DNA of 64,000 nt from Cognatundibacterium curvum. Lineage in GTDB: Bacteria > Pseudomonadota > Gammaproteobacteria > Burkholderiales > Burkholderiaceae_D. Location of the stretch: assembly GCF_014284235.1 (NCBI RefSeq), contig NZ_JACOGD010000009.1, positions 62,001-126,000 of the forward strand, given 5' to 3'. The notes beneath the pieces are model-generated. The model worked only from the letters and a program-made list of their open reading frames with translations, was not told the DNA's origin and did no database searches. Of the stretch, positions 18,527 through 29,123 are shown piece by piece (position 1 is the stretch's first letter; each line of letters opens with the position of its first letter). Position numbers and translations under genes: made by a program.

Positions 18527-20593
18527 TCAGGCGGCCATGCCGCTATGGCGTAATAAGGCATCGATGGCAGGTGCTCTGCCACGGAAGGCCTGGAAAGATT
18601 CCAAGGCCGGGCGCGAGCCGCCAACTTCCAGAATCTCACGCCGGAAGCGTTCACCGGTCGCAGCAGACAGACTGCTGCCTTCCTGCGCTGCCGTCTCTTC
18701 AAATGCCGCATACGCATCGGCGGATAAGACTTCTGCCCATTTGTAGCTGTAATAGCCAGCCGCATAGCCACCGGCAAAAATATGGCTGAAGGAGTGCTGC
18801 ATACGATTGAAAGCTGGCGGCATCAGCACGGCAACCTGCCGGCGCACTGCATCCACCACATCTTGTATGCCGGTGCTGCTGTTTGCCGGATCGAACTCAC
18901 TGTGCAGACGCATATCCATGAGTGAAAATTCAACCTGGCGCAGGGTTTGTAAGCCGGAATGGAAGTTTTTAGCCGCAATCATTTTGTCGTACAGCGCGCG
19001 CGGCAGCGTCTCACCTGTATCGATGTGCGCAGTCATTTCCTGCAATACGTCCCACTCCCAGCAGAAATTCTCCATGAACTGAGATGGCAGCTCGACCGCA
19101 TCCCACTCCACACCGGAAATGCCGGATACCGATAAATCCTCGACCTGAGTCAGCATATGATGCAGACCGTGACCAAATTCATGGAACAGGGTGATGACTT
19201 CATCATGAGTGAACAAGGCCGGGCGCGCCACGCCATTGATATTGAGCGGTTCCGAGAAATTACAGACCAGATAGGCCACCGGCGTTTGTATGCGTTCACC
19301 GATACGACGACGGCCACGCGCATCATCCATCCAGGCGCCGCCGCGCTTGCCGGAGCGTGCATACAGATCGAGATAAAACTGACCCAGTAACTGACCATCT
19401 TTTTCTATACGGAAGAATTTGACATCCGGATGCCAGGTAGGTGCCTGATCCGGCAAAATCGAGACTGAGAACAGGGTTTGGATGACACGGAATAAACCGG
19501 CCACGACCTTATGTTCAGGGAAGTATTGTTTGACTTCCTGCTCAGAAAACGCATAGCGTTGTTCGCGCAGTTTTTCAGAGACATAGGCGACATCCCAGGC
19601 TTGCAGTTCCGTCAGGCCGCATTGTTCCTGTGCGAATTGATGCAGCTCTTGCAAATCCTGTTCTGCAAAGGGACGCGCACGCTGCGCCAGATCTTCGAGG
19701 AAGCTGATCACCTGTGCCGGTGAGTCAGCCATCTTGCTGACCAGCGACACTTCAGCAAAATGTGCATAGCCGAGTAGCTGCGCTTCTTCACGTCGCAAGG
19801 CCAGTAATTCACGCATGATGGTGCTGTTATCCCAGTCAGGATTTGCACCCAGCTCTGAGGCCTTGGTCGCATTGGCACGATAAATCTGTTCGCGCAGGTT
19901 GCGGTTTTCCGCATACTGCAGCAGGGGATAATAAGACGGGAAATGCAGCGTGAATTTATAGCCGGATTTGCCGTCTTTTTCTGCCGCTGCCTTGGCGGCA
20001 TGAATCACATCTTGCGGCAAGCCGCTGAGCTCTTGTTCAGACTCCACCCACAGACCGAAATCATTGGTGGCATCGAGTACGTTTTCAGAAAAACGGGTGG
20101 TCAGCGCAGCTTGCTGTTCCTGAATTTCTGCATAACGCTGCTTTTTGTCGTCCGCTAATTCTGCACCGCTCAGACGGAAGTCGCGGATTGCATGTTCGAC
20201 GATGGTTTTGCGTGCTTGCGAATAAGATGAAAAATCCGGACTCGCCTGCAGTGCTTTATAGCGCTCAAACAGCGCCAGATTCTGGCCGAGTTCGGTCCAG
20301 AATTCGGTCACAGCGGCCTGATTGTCGTTGTAGGCCGCACGCATTTCCGGTGTGTCAGCAACGGCATTCAGATGGCCGACCACACTCCAGGCGCGTCCGA
20401 GTTTTTCTGTCGCCTCTTCCAAAGGCTGGACGAAATGTTCCCAGTCCGGCGCCTCGCTTGCGCTGCTCAGACGGGCCACGACTGCGCGTGCCTGGCTCAG
20501 CAATTCGGCAATTGAGGGCGTTACCTGTTCGGCGCGGATATCTTGAAAACGGGTCAAATCACTCTGGTCCAGCAATGGATAGGCTTGCTTCAT
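18527..20593 (-). CDS. prlC: Oligopeptidase A (M3 family metallopeptidase)
   Basis: A 688-residue cytoplasmic zinc peptidase that degrades oligopeptides, including cleaved signal peptides. The zinc motif HEFGH lies at residues 471-475 in LFHEFGHGLHHML, with the downstream Glu ligand in SGVEWDAVELPSQFMEN. Length and C-terminal region are standard for OpdA/PrlC. The start is two bases from the folD stop, so the two are almost certainly co-transcribed. Confidence 0.95.
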   Translation of the reverse strand: MKQAYPLLDQSDLTRFQDIRAEQVTPSIAELLSQARAVVARLSSASEAPDWEHFVQPLEEATEKLGRAWSVVGHLNAVADTPEMRAAYNDNQAAVTEFWTELGQNLALFERYKALQASPDFSSYSQARKTIVEHAIRDFRLSGAELADDKKQRYAEIQEQQAALTTRFSENVLDATNDFGLWVESEQELSGLPQDVIHAAKAAAEKDGKSGYKFTLHFPSYYPLLQYAENRNLREQIYRANATKASELGANPDWDNSTIMRELLALRREEAQLLGYAHFAEVSLVSKMADSPAQVISFLEDLAQRARPFAEQDLQELHQFAQEQCGLTELQAWDVAYVSEKLREQRYAFSEQEVKQYFPEHKVVAGLFRVIQTLFSVSILPDQAPTWHPDVKFFRIEKDGQLLGQFYLDLYARSGKRGGAWMDDARGRRRIGERIQTPVAYLVCNFSEPLNINGVARPALFTHDEVITLFHEFGHGLHHMLTQVEDLSVSGISGVEWDAVELPSQFMENFCWEWDVLQEMTAHIDTGETLPRALYDKMIAAKNFHSGLQTLRQVEFSLMDMRLHSEFDPANSSTGIQDVVDAVRRQVAVLMPPAFNRMQHSFSHIFAGGYAAGYYSYKWAEVLSADAYAAFEETAAQEGSSLSAATGERFRREILEVGGSRPALESFQAFRGRAPAIDALLRHSGMAA

Positions 20594-20595
20594 AT

Positions 20596-21441
20596 TTACA
20601 TTCTTTCTGCAGCTTCGATAGTATTCACCAGTAACATGGTGATGGTCATAGGGCCCACGCCACCTGGTACCGGCGTGATGTAAGCCGCGACTTCTTTACT
20701 TGGCAGGTAATCGACGTCACCACACAGTTTGCCTTCATCATCGCGGTTCATGCCGACGTCGATCACGACTGCACCTGGCTTAATCATATCGGCGGTGACC
20801 AGATTACGTTTGCCAGTGGCGACAACCAGAATGTCGGCATTGCGGGTGTGTGCGCCCAGATCACGGGTCTTGGAATTACAGATGGTGACGGTCGCGCCCG
20901 CTTGCAAGAGCAACATGGCTTGCGGCTTACCGACGATATTGGAAGCACCGACCACGACTGCATTGGCGCCGCGTACCGGGTAGTTAATCGATTCCAGCAT
21001 TTTCATCACACCATACGGTGTACATGGACGGAACAGCGGCTGGCCAGTCATCAGCAAACCGGCGTTACTGATATGGAAGCCATCGACATCTTTTTCAGCA
21101 GCGATCGCTTCAATGACTTTATTGGCGTTGATATGCGCAGGCAAGGGAAGTTGCACCAGGATGCCGTTAATTTTCGGGTCCTGATTCAGGCGTGTGATAT
21201 GCGCCAGCAATTCAGCTTCACTCAGCGTGCCTTCGTATTTTTCCAATATCGAATAAAAGCCACAATCCTCGCAGGCTTTGACTTTATTGCGTACATAGAC
21301 CTGGGAGGCAGGATTGTCGCCAACCAGTATCACTGCCAGACCAGGTTGCTGGCCTTTGGCAGTCAGGGCGGCGGCGCGTTGTTTGACGTCGGCGCGGATT
21401 TGTTGGGAGAGTTCGGTTCCGTTGATGATTTGGGCGGTCAT
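20596..21441 (-). CDS. folD: Bifunctional methylenetetrahydrofolate dehydrogenase / methenyl-THF cyclohydrolase
   Basis: A 281-residue cytoplasmic enzyme of one-carbon metabolism that interconverts 5,10-methylene-THF and 10-formyl-THF using NADP. The substrate motif [15 protein letters not shown] contains the catalytic lysine, and the signature [20 protein letters not shown] and the C-terminal [12 protein letters not shown] are clear. First gene of the folD-prlC-grx-holC-DUF2486 operon on the minus strand. No unusual residues noted. Confidence 0.97.
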   Translation of the reverse strand: MTAQIINGTELSQQIRADVKQRAAALTAKGQQPGLAVILVGDNPASQVYVRNKVKACEDCGFYSILEKYEGTLSEAELLAHITRLNQDPKINGILVQLPLPAHINANKVIEAIAAEKDVDGFHISNAGLLMTGQPLFRPCTPYGVMKMLESINYPVRGANAVVVGASNIVGKPQAMLLLQAGATVTICNSKTRDLGAHTRNADILVVATGKRNLVTADMIKPGAVVIDVGMNRDDEGKLCGDVDYLPSKEVAAYITPVPGGVGPMTITMLLVNTIEAAERM

Positions 21442-21803
21442 GATGGTGGGTAGGGAGCTAGGTCAAAGCGTGATTATAAAGGATGCAGCGCGGCTATAAC
21501 GCACAGACTGGTGCCTGCCCTTCACTGTTGCGGACTTCATCTCTTTTTAGTCGCTTTTTTTTGCCATTTTACTTAAATTTTTTATACGTATTTGTACTTA
21601 GTTGGCAGATGTTTTGTTGTTTTATCGTAACTGGAATTCATAATTCGTTGACACTTAAAACGCCTGATGGCTTCATCTCATTTGTGAAAATTGATTTTCA
21701 GATTAGTCATGAATTTGCAAAATCTGATGGAAAGTTTTTCTGCAACTGCCGAGGTCTGGTGGTAATGGGTGTTAATTAAAATATATAAAACTGGAGTGTG
21801 ACT
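21442..21803. other. Intergenic region between folD and the TonB-dependent receptor gene
   Basis: About 360 AT-rich bases that must hold the folD promoter (leftward) and the receptor promoter (rightward). TTGACA at 21648-21653 is a possible -35 hexamer for the receptor, but no good -10 lies at the right distance. GGAG at 21793-21796 is the receptor ribosome-binding site. A 98-codon frame here is Phe/Cys-rich and not convincing. Confidence 0.4.
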
Positions 21804-24605
21804 ATGTATAAAGAGAAAGTGTTGGCGCGTTCATTGCGCGTCATGTTTTCCGGTAGCCTGATGGTGGCCGCCGGGATCGCCGCCTTGCCTGCTCAGGCCC
21901 AAGCGCAAGCGCAGGAAAACAGCAAGATTCAGCGCGTGGAAGTCACTGGCACCAATATCAGACGTGCAGAAGCAGAAACAGCTTCTCCGATACAGATTAT
22001 TAACCGCGCTGATATTGATAAATCCGGTAAGGCAACTGTGGCTGAGTATTTGCAAAGTCTGGCCGCAGATGGCGCCGGCTCACTGCCAACCGGTTTTGGT
22101 AACGGTTTTGCGGCGGGTTCTACTGCGATTTCCCTGCGTGGTCTGGGTGCGACTTCGACGCTGGTGTTGCTGAACGGTCGTCGTATGGCATCGTTTGGCC
22201 GCGCTGACGACGGTCAGAAAACCTTCACCGATCTGAGCACCATTCCTATGGAAGTGGTGGAACGAATTGAGATTCTGAAAGATGGCTCCTCTGCGGTGTA
22301 TGGCGCGGATGCGATCGCAGGCGTGGTCAACATTATTCTGAAACAGAATTACAAAGGCATCGTTGCTTCTGCCTCTGCCGGTACCTCTAAATACCATGAC
22401 AACAATCAGACTAAGGCTGCGCTGACAGCCGGTTTCGGCGATTATGATGAAGATCGCTATAACCTGATCCTGAATGCAGAAGTTTACAAATCTAATGAAA
22501 TTCATAACAAAGACCGTAAAGGGCGTGATTGGATCGGTGCCGGCGATCTGCGTCCTTGGGGCTATCCGATGGCAACCCAATTCGCTGCTGGTTATATCTC
22601 CGGAAATAATTCGGCCAGTGCCAGCCCGACCGGTTCTATCCGTGATCCGAAAACCCTGGATTACGTCTCTTTGCCTGGTTGCTCAGGTTTGTCCGCAATT
22701 ACTAATCAGGATCCGAAAGGCGGTTGCCTGTGGAATCAGGATCAGTTCCGTTCCATGCAGCCACAAATCGATGGCGTGAACCTGTTCGCACGCGGTACCT
22801 GGAAAGTATCTGAAGATCTGCAAGCTTATGCAGAGTTCGGTTATTCCCAGCGTAAAACCGGCTTTGATCTGACGCCACCTAGCATCACGCCTACCGTTGC
22901 CTTCCCGCCAAATGCAGGAAATCCGAACGGTGTCATCAACTACGGTAACACCATGCTGCTGGGCGCAACCCATCCGCAAAACCCGTATGGCGTTCCGGTG
23001 CGTATGCGTTATTCTGCGTTTGATATCGGTGTTCATCGCCGCAATGCAGACAACTCCTTCAACCGCTTTGTTGCGGGTTTGAAGGGTAGCTATGCCGGCT
23101 GGGATTTCGATACAGCTTTCCTGCATTCGGAATCCAAGCTCAAGCTGGAATACACCAATATGTTGAATATGGCTGTATTGAAGTCAGCGCTGGGTGATGC
23201 GACCAGTCCTTACTTCCCTTACTATATCGGTGCTCAGGCAGGTAAGAATTCTGCAGCTTTGTACAATGCACTGCGTCGCACTGCAGTCGCAGATGGTAAA
23301 ACGCAGATGGATATCATCGATTTCAAGGCCTCACGTGAACTGATGAAATTACCGGCTGGTTCTCTCGGTCTGGCCGTGGGTGCGGAATACCGCAAAGAAT
23401 CCTATGACTCACCTGCGCTGAGCGGCAGTGAAGATGGTTCTATCAACTCCAGCTATGTAGCAGCAAAAGGTGATGAAAAAGTTTATGCGCTGTATGCTGA
23501 AGTGCTGGCACCTATCGTTAAATCGCTGGAGGCCTCTGCTGCAGTTCGCTACGACAAATACACCAACTTTAATTCCACCACGCCGAAACTGGGTATCAAG
23601 TGGACCCCGTTCAAAGAACTGGCTTTGCGTGGTACTTACTCGGAAGGTTTCCGCGCACCGGGTGCCGCTGAATCCGGCGCGACCAGCCAAAGTACCGGTT
23701 CTGCCACCGTGCGTGATCCGGTACGTTGTCCGAATGGCACACCGCTGCCAGGTGCGACCACAACCGACTGCTCACTGACTGTAGCGGCGGTGAAAGTGGG
23801 CGATCCTAGCCTGCAACCGGAAACTTCCAAAGGCTATACCCTGGGTATGGTCTGGGATCCCCTGCCTAACACCAGCTTTGCGATTGACGCCTGGAAAATC
23901 AAGCGCAGCAATGAAATCAACCCACTGGCCTATGCCGAAGCGGCTGCCTTGCCGACCGCGATCCGTCAGGATAACAACCTGACTATCAATGGTGTGGTGG
24001 TGCCTAACACCGGTACCCTGGTGATTTCCAAAGCACCTTACCGTAACTCCAGCTTCACAGAAATCCGTGGTCTGGATCTGGATGCGAAACAACGTTTCAA
24101 TCTGGGTGAATACGGCAAGCTGACGGCCGATCTGCGCTGGACTCACGTCATTTCCTGGAAGCGCGTAGAGAAGAGTGGCATCTCTTATGAATATGTCGGC
24201 ACGCATGGCAACTGCGACACATCCAACTGCGCCGGTACACCAGCAGACAAAGTCAATTTTGTGCTGGGCTGGGATAAAGGCGACTGGAATGTAACGGGCC
24301 TGGTCAACTATCGCGGCAAAATGAAGAATGTCTATTTTGAAGGCGACCTGTGCGCTTCCAAACTGGCTGACGGCAGCAATGCGCCAACTGCGGATTGCAC
24401 ACTGGCTTCGTTCACGACAGTAGATCTGTCTTTCCGCTGGAAAGCCATGAAAAATCTGGAAGTGTTTGGTTCGGTGCAGAATCTGTTCGACAAAGTTGCT
24501 CCGCTGGACCCGCTGACTTACGGTGGCATGAGCTACAACCCTATGGATGCCAGCGGTGCAATTGGCCGTTACTTCAAAGTAGGCTTGAAATATCAGTTTA
24601 AATAA
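21804..24605 (+). CDS. TonB-dependent outer-membrane receptor
   Basis: A 933-residue outer-membrane receptor. A signal peptide (RSLRVMFSGSLMVAAGIAAL... APAQA region) is followed by the start motif QRVEVTGTNIRRAEAETASP, an N-terminal plug domain (about residues 50-170, with ISLRGLGATSTLVLLNGRRM), and a 22-strand barrel ending YFKVGLKYQFK. It belongs to the iron-complex/Oar-like receptor group with a repeat-rich, large periplasm-facing plug; the ligand cannot be told from sequence. No TonB, ExbBD or uptake genes are adjacent. Four extracellular-loop Cys pairs suggest disulphides. ATG 21804 is chosen for the GGAG seven bases upstream; GTG 21798 is an alternative. Confidence 0.92.
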   Translation: MYKEKVLARSLRVMFSGSLMVAAGIAALPAQAQAQAQENSKIQRVEVTGTNIRRAEAETASPIQIINRADIDKSGKATVAEYLQSLAADGAGSLPTGFGNGFAAGSTAISLRGLGATSTLVLLNGRRMASFGRADDGQKTFTDLSTIPMEVVERIEILKDGSSAVYGADAIAGVVNIILKQNYKGIVASASAGTSKYHDNNQTKAALTAGFGDYDEDRYNLILNAEVYKSNEIHNKDRKGRDWIGAGDLRPWGYPMATQFAAGYISGNNSASASPTGSIRDPKTLDYVSLPGCSGLSAITNQDPKGGCLWNQDQFRSMQPQIDGVNLFARGTWKVSEDLQAYAEFGYSQRKTGFDLTPPSITPTVAFPPNAGNPNGVINYGNTMLLGATHPQNPYGVPVRMRYSAFDIGVHRRNADNSFNRFVAGLKGSYAGWDFDTAFLHSESKLKLEYTNMLNMAVLKSALGDATSPYFPYYIGAQAGKNSAALYNALRRTAVADGKTQMDIIDFKASRELMKLPAGSLGLAVGAEYRKESYDSPALSGSEDGSINSSYVAAKGDEKVYALYAEVLAPIVKSLEASAAVRYDKYTNFNSTTPKLGIKWTPFKELALRGTYSEGFRAPGAAESGATSQSTGSATVRDPVRCPNGTPLPGATTTDCSLTVAAVKVGDPSLQPETSKGYTLGMVWDPLPNTSFAIDAWKIKRSNEINPLAYAEAAALPTAIRQDNNLTINGVVVPNTGTLVISKAPYRNSSFTEIRGLDLDAKQRFNLGEYGKLTADLRWTHVISWKRVEKSGISYEYVGTHGNCDTSNCAGTPADKVNFVLGWDKGDWNVTGLVNYRGKMKNVYFEGDLCASKLADGSNAPTADCTLASFTTVDLSFRWKAMKNLEVFGSVQNLFDKVAPLDPLTYGGMSYNPMDASGAIGRYFKVGLKYQFK

Positions 24606-24701
24606 TTGTGTGAGCAGGCTGACGCAACATGAAAGCGATCATGCCGGGTTTGCCTGAGCAGGCAAGCTTTTGAACTGCAAGTCAGGTATTAAGCAAAAAA
24701 G

Positions 24702-24737
24702 CAGGGCAATGAGCAATCATTGTCCTGTTTTTTTTTC
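24702..24737 (+). terminator. Rho-independent terminator of the receptor gene
   Basis: An eleven-base stem (24702-24712 with 24717-24727, one G-U pair) closed by GCAA is followed by about nine T. It lies roughly 95 bases after the receptor stop codon. Confidence 0.85.
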
Positions 24738-24991
24738 GTCATGATTACCGGTCGCCGTGATCGCAAAAAAACGACAAATCCTGATGGGTGATGTGGCAAA
24801 AGCGATACACAAAGTACGCTCCTCATAGTGTGTTGCAGTGCAAACAAAATCCCGCATTATGAAATCAAATATCACCATTTGGAAAATGAAAAAAGCCCTG
24901 TTAGAATGCTTAAGCTAAAAAAATTGAAGCTGTAAATTCGTCGAAATGCTAACGCGCGTTGTACTCATCAGCGCACCAACCGGAGACCCGT
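24738..24991 (+). promoter_or_regulatory. Promoter/leader region of the pyruvate dehydrogenase operon
   Basis: About 250 bases between the receptor terminator and aceE. The region is AT-rich from 24840 onward and must contain the aceE promoter. A GCATTATGAAAT string near 24855 is the only symmetrical-looking element I noticed; no operator can be assigned. GGAG at 24982-24985 precedes the aceE start by six bases. Confidence 0.4.
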
Positions 24992-27688
24992 ATGTCACCT
25001 CAGATAGACCAAGTTCTGGCGCAAGCCGTTAATGATCCTGATGTCATGGAAACCAACGAGTGGTTAGATGCACTCGAAGCTGTGATCGAGCTTGAAGGTC
25101 CGGACCGTGCCCACTATCTGATGGAGCGTATGCTGGATCTGGCACGCCGTCGCGGTGCCCATATCCCTTTCTCCAGCAATACCGCTTACGTCAATACTAT
25201 CCCAGCTGACCAGGGTGTGCATTGCCCGGGTAATCTGGAAATCGAAGAACGTCTGCGTTCTTACATGCGCTGGAATGCGATGGCGATGGTGGTCAAGGCC
25301 AATCGTGTGGATGGCGACCTCGGTGGTCACTTGTCCAGTTTCGCCTCGCTGGCGAATATGCTGGGCATAGGCTTTAACCACTTCTGGCATGCACCGACTG
25401 AAGAACATGGCGGCGACCTGCTGTACATTCAGGGGCACTCCGCACCTGGCATTTACGCCCGCGCTTTCCTCGAAGGCCGTATCAGCGAAGAACAGTTGCT
25501 GCACTTCCGCCGCGAAGTCGATGGCAAGGGTCTGTCCTCTTATCCGCATCCAAAACTGATGCCAGACTTCTGGCAATTCCCTACCGTATCGATGGGTCTG
25601 GGCCCTTTGATGGCGATTTATCAGGCCCGCTTCCTGAAGTATCTGCATGCACGTGGCATTGCTGATACCGAGAAGCGTAAAGTCTGGGCCTTCTGCGGTG
25701 ACGGTGAGATGGACGAACCGGAATCCATGGGCGCGATCGGTATGGCTGGCCGCGAACAGCTGGACAATCTGGTTATCGTGGTCAACTGTAATCTGCAGCG
25801 CCTCGATGGTCCGGTACGTGGTAACGGCAAAATCATTCAGGAACTCGAATCCGATTTCCGTGGCGCTGGCTGGAATGTCATTAAAGTGATCTGGGGCAGT
25901 GGCTGGGATGAGTTGCTGGCGAAGGACAAAGAAGGCATCCTGCAAAAAGTGATGATGGAAACCGTAGACGGTGAATATCAGAACTACAAAGCCAAAGACG
26001 GTGCCTATGTGCGTAAGCACTTCTTCGGCAAGCATCCGAAATTGCTGGAAATGGTCAGCAATATGTCGGATGACGATATCTGGCGTCTGACCCGTGGTGG
26101 TCATGATCCACACAAAATTTACGCAGCATTCAAAGTCGCGCAGGAAAACAAAGGCCAGCCTACTGTGATTCTGGCTAAGAGTATCAAGGGCTTTGGCTTC
26201 GGTAAGGCCGGTGAAGCGCGTAATACTGCACATAACACCAAGAAGCTGGATGATGAAGCGATCAAAGCAATGCGTGACCGCTTCCAGCTGCCTATCGCTG
26301 ACGAGCAATTGCCGGAAATTCCATTCTTTAAACCTGCGGATGACACGCCGGAAATGCAGTATCTGCATGAGCGTCGCCGTGCCCTGGGCGGTTACCTGCC
26401 ACAACGTCGTCAGAAAGCGGATGAACAACTGGTGGTGCCAGCGTTGTCTGCGTTCCAGGCCATGCTGGAGCCGACTGCCGAAGGCCGTGAAATCTCTACC
26501 ACTGCAGCCTATGTACGTATCCTGACCGCCTTGCTGCGTGATGCCAGCGTGGGTCCGCGCGTCGTGCCTATCATGGTTGATGAGTCGCGTACTTTCGGTA
26601 TGGAAGGTCTGTTCCGTCAGATTGGTATTTTCAGCCAGGTCGGTCAGCTGTACGAACCGGTCGATAAAGACCAGGTCATGTACTACCGTGAAGATAAAGC
26701 CGGTCAGATTCTGCAAGAGGGTATCAATGAAGCCGGTGGTATGAGTTCCTGGATCGCTGCGGCGACTTCCTACTCGACCAATAACCGTGTGATGATCCCG
26801 TTCTACACCTATTACTCAATGTTTGGTCTGCAGCGTATCGGCGATCTGGCCTGGGCTGCGGGTGATATGCGCGCACGTGGCTTCTTGTTGGGCGGTACGG
26901 CTGGCCGTACTACACTCAATGGCGAAGGTTTGCAGCATGAAGATGGACACAGCCACATTCTGGCGTCCACCATCCCGAACTGCGTACCTTACGATCCGAC
27001 CTTCGCACATGAAGTGGCCGTGATCATCCATGATGGTCTGCGTCGCATGATCACTAACCAGGAAGATGTGTTCTACTACATCACACTGATGAACGAGAAC
27101 TACAGCCATCCAGGTATCCAGCCAGGTCAGGAAGAGGGCATCCTGAAAGGCCTGTACCCACTGCAGAAAGCGCCGGAAGTCACTAAACACCGCGTCCAGT
27201 TGCTGGGTTCCGGCACTATTCTGCGTGAAGTGATTGCTGCTGCTGAATTGCTGAAAAACGACTGGGGTATCGCAGCCGATGTCTGGTCTGCGCCATCCTT
27301 CACTTTGCTGGCACGCGATGGTCAGGACGCAGAACGCTGGAACATGCTGCACCCGACAGAAACAGCGCGCCTGCCTTACATCACTGAGTGCCTGAAAGAT
27401 ACTCAGGGTCCTATCGTAGTCTCGACCGATTACATGCGTACTTTTGCAGAACAGGTCCGCGCTTTCATTCCTAAAGACCGCAGCTATAAAGTTCTGGGTA
27501 CCGATGGCTATGGCCGTTCCGATACCCGCGCCAAACTGCGTGAGTTCTTTGAAGTTAACCGCTATTTCGTCGTCATCGCTGCACTGAAGAGCCTGGCTGA
27601 CGAAGGTGCTTTGTCTGCTTCCGTGGTTGCCCAGGCAATCGCTAAGTACGGCATTGATGCGGATAAACCAAATCCGGTGACTGTGTAA
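24992..27688 (+). CDS. aceE: Pyruvate dehydrogenase E1 component (homodimeric)
   Basis: An 898-residue thiamine-diphosphate enzyme that decarboxylates pyruvate and reductively acetylates the lipoyl groups of the complex. The TPP-binding region is seen as CGDGEMDEPESMGAIGMA (about residue 230) with the later NCNLQRLDGPVRGNGK. Conserved segments GGHLSSFASLA and GRTTLNGEGLQHEDGHSH match AceE of the alpha-2 type. The frame is open upstream to 24959, but the ribosome-binding site and N-terminus support ATG 24992. First gene of aceE-aceF-lpdA. Confidence 0.97.
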   Translation: MSPQIDQVLAQAVNDPDVMETNEWLDALEAVIELEGPDRAHYLMERMLDLARRRGAHIPFSSNTAYVNTIPADQGVHCPGNLEIEERLRSYMRWNAMAMVVKANRVDGDLGGHLSSFASLANMLGIGFNHFWHAPTEEHGGDLLYIQGHSAPGIYARAFLEGRISEEQLLHFRREVDGKGLSSYPHPKLMPDFWQFPTVSMGLGPLMAIYQARFLKYLHARGIADTEKRKVWAFCGDGEMDEPESMGAIGMAGREQLDNLVIVVNCNLQRLDGPVRGNGKIIQELESDFRGAGWNVIKVIWGSGWDELLAKDKEGILQKVMMETVDGEYQNYKAKDGAYVRKHFFGKHPKLLEMVSNMSDDDIWRLTRGGHDPHKIYAAFKVAQENKGQPTVILAKSIKGFGFGKAGEARNTAHNTKKLDDEAIKAMRDRFQLPIADEQLPEIPFFKPADDTPEMQYLHERRRALGGYLPQRRQKADEQLVVPALSAFQAMLEPTAEGREISTTAAYVRILTALLRDASVGPRVVPIMVDESRTFGMEGLFRQIGIFSQVGQLYEPVDKDQVMYYREDKAGQILQEGINEAGGMSSWIAAATSYSTNNRVMIPFYTYYSMFGLQRIGDLAWAAGDMRARGFLLGGTAGRTTLNGEGLQHEDGHSHILASTIPNCVPYDPTFAHEVAVIIHDGLRRMITNQEDVFYYITLMNENYSHPGIQPGQEEGILKGLYPLQKAPEVTKHRVQLLGSGTILREVIAAAELLKNDWGIAADVWSAPSFTLLARDGQDAERWNMLHPTETARLPYITECLKDTQGPIVVSTDYMRTFAEQVRAFIPKDRSYKVLGTDGYGRSDTRAKLREFFEVNRYFVVIAALKSLADEGALSASVVAQAIAKYGIDADKPNPVTV

Positions 27689-27771
27689 TGTCAGCGCCGG
27701 GGGATGCGCAGCGTCTCCCGGCTGGCTGCAAAGGACACACCCTGTTAAAGATACGCAAACGGAGCTAATTT

Positions 27772-29109
27772 ATGAGCGCAATTGAAGTCAAAGTCCCGGA
27801 TATCGGCGATTTCAAAGAAGTCGAGATTATTGAAGTGATGGTCAAAGTCGGCGACACCATCAAAGTGGATCAATCCCTGATCACCGTAGAATCTGACAAA
27901 GCCAGTATGGAAATTCCTTCCAGCCACGGCGGCGTCGTCAAAGAAATTAAAGTGAAGCTAGGCGATAAAGTCGCTGAAGGTTCCTTGCTGCTGATCGTGG
28001 AAGCCAGCGCTGATGCGGCTGCACCAGCGGCAGCACCAGCGGCTGCGCCAACTCCATCTCCGGCTCCGGCAGCTGCCCCGGTTGTTGCTGCACCAGCGCC
28101 AGTCGCTGCTGCACCGGCTCCTGCGCCTGCACCTGCGGTTGCAGCTGCTGCCCCAGTCGCCACCGCTGCTGCGGGTAAGGCACATGCTTCCCCGTCCATC
28201 CGTAAGTTTGCACGTCTGCTCGGCGTGGATCTGAGCCGTGTAGCCGGTTCTGGTCAAAAAGGCCGTATCACTCAGGAAGACGTACAGAACTTCGTCAAGG
28301 GCATTATGGCTGGCTCGACTGCAGTCGTTGCCGTGGCACCTGCCGCACCGGTGAATGGCAGCGGCACTGGTCTGAATCTGCTGGCCTGGCCTTCGCTGGA
28401 CTTCAGTAAATTCGGTGCCACTACGACGCAGCCGCTGTCCCGTATCAAGAAACTGTCTGGCCCGAATCTGCATCGCAACTGGGTCATGATCCCGCATGTC
28501 ACGCATTTTGAAGAAGCCGATATCAGCGACCTGGAAGAATTCCGTAAGTCGTCTAACGAAGCGCTGGCAAAATCCGGCGTCAAGCTGACGATGCTGGCGT
28601 TTGTGATCAAGGCGAGTGTGGCTGCACTCAAAAAATTCCCGGCATTTAATGCTTCGCTCGATGCAACTGGCGAAAACCTGATCCTGAAACAGTATTACAA
28701 CATCGGTTTCGCGGCGGATACGCCGAATGGTCTGGTCGTACCTGTAGTGAAAAACGCGGATCAGAAAACGGTGTCTGAGATCGCACGTGAAATGGGCGAA
28801 CTGTCAGCGCAAGCACGTGACGGCAAACTCAAACCGGCCGATATGCAAGGTGCGACATTCACGATTTCCTCTTTAGGTGGCATAGGCGGTACTGCGTTCA
28901 CACCGATTATCAATGCACCTGAAGTTGCGATCCTGGGCTTGTCCAAATCCGGCATCAAACCGGTATGGGACGGCAAGCAATTTGTGCCTCGCCTGATGCT
29001 GCCTTTGTCGCTGTCGTATGATCACCGCGTGATCGACGGCGCGATGGCTGCCAAATTCGCTGCTTATCTGGCCGATATCCTGGCCGACATGCGTAAAACC
29101 TTGCTGTGA
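27772..29109 (+). CDS. aceF: Dihydrolipoyllysine-residue acetyltransferase (PDH E2)
   Basis: A 445-residue E2 core of the PDH complex that moves the acetyl group from lipoamide to CoA. It has a single lipoyl domain at residues 2-78 with the lipoylated lysine K43 in VESDKASMEIPSS, an Ala/Pro-rich flexible linker (about 82-140), a peripheral-subunit-binding domain (HASPSIRKFARLLGVDLSRV), and the catalytic domain ending with the active-site SYDHRVIDGA (His about 418). Most gammaproteobacterial E2 proteins carry three lipoyl domains; here the count is one, with two further copies in E3. It starts 83 bases after aceE. Confidence 0.97.
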   Translation: MSAIEVKVPDIGDFKEVEIIEVMVKVGDTIKVDQSLITVESDKASMEIPSSHGGVVKEIKVKLGDKVAEGSLLLIVEASADAAAPAAAPAAAPTPSPAPAAAPVVAAPAPVAAAPAPAPAPAVAAAAPVATAAAGKAHASPSIRKFARLLGVDLSRVAGSGQKGRITQEDVQNFVKGIMAGSTAVVAVAPAAPVNGSGTGLNLLAWPSLDFSKFGATTTQPLSRIKKLSGPNLHRNWVMIPHVTHFEEADISDLEEFRKSSNEALAKSGVKLTMLAFVIKASVAALKKFPAFNASLDATGENLILKQYYNIGFAADTPNGLVVPVVKNADQKTVSEIAREMGELSAQARDGKLKPADMQGATFTISSLGGIGGTAFTPIINAPEVAILGLSKSGIKPVWDGKQFVPRLMLPLSLSYDHRVIDGAMAAKFAAYLADILADMRKTLL

Positions 29110-29123
29110 ATGGAGAACCGGGC

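Noticed and set aside
21483-21779. 98-codon frame upstream of the TonB receptor
   Set aside because: Phe/Cys-rich translation of AT-rich promoter DNA; no ribosome-binding site.
25064-26716. 550-codon open frame antisense to aceE
   Set aside because: Long antisense frames arise in high-quality coding DNA with biased codon use; the product is rich in Arg/His/Phe with no domain, and aceE on the other strand is certain.
27958-28234. Alternative frames over the Ala/Pro linker of aceF
   Set aside because: Low-complexity linker codons give Gln/Leu- or Arg/Ser-rich frames on both strands; the linker itself explains them.
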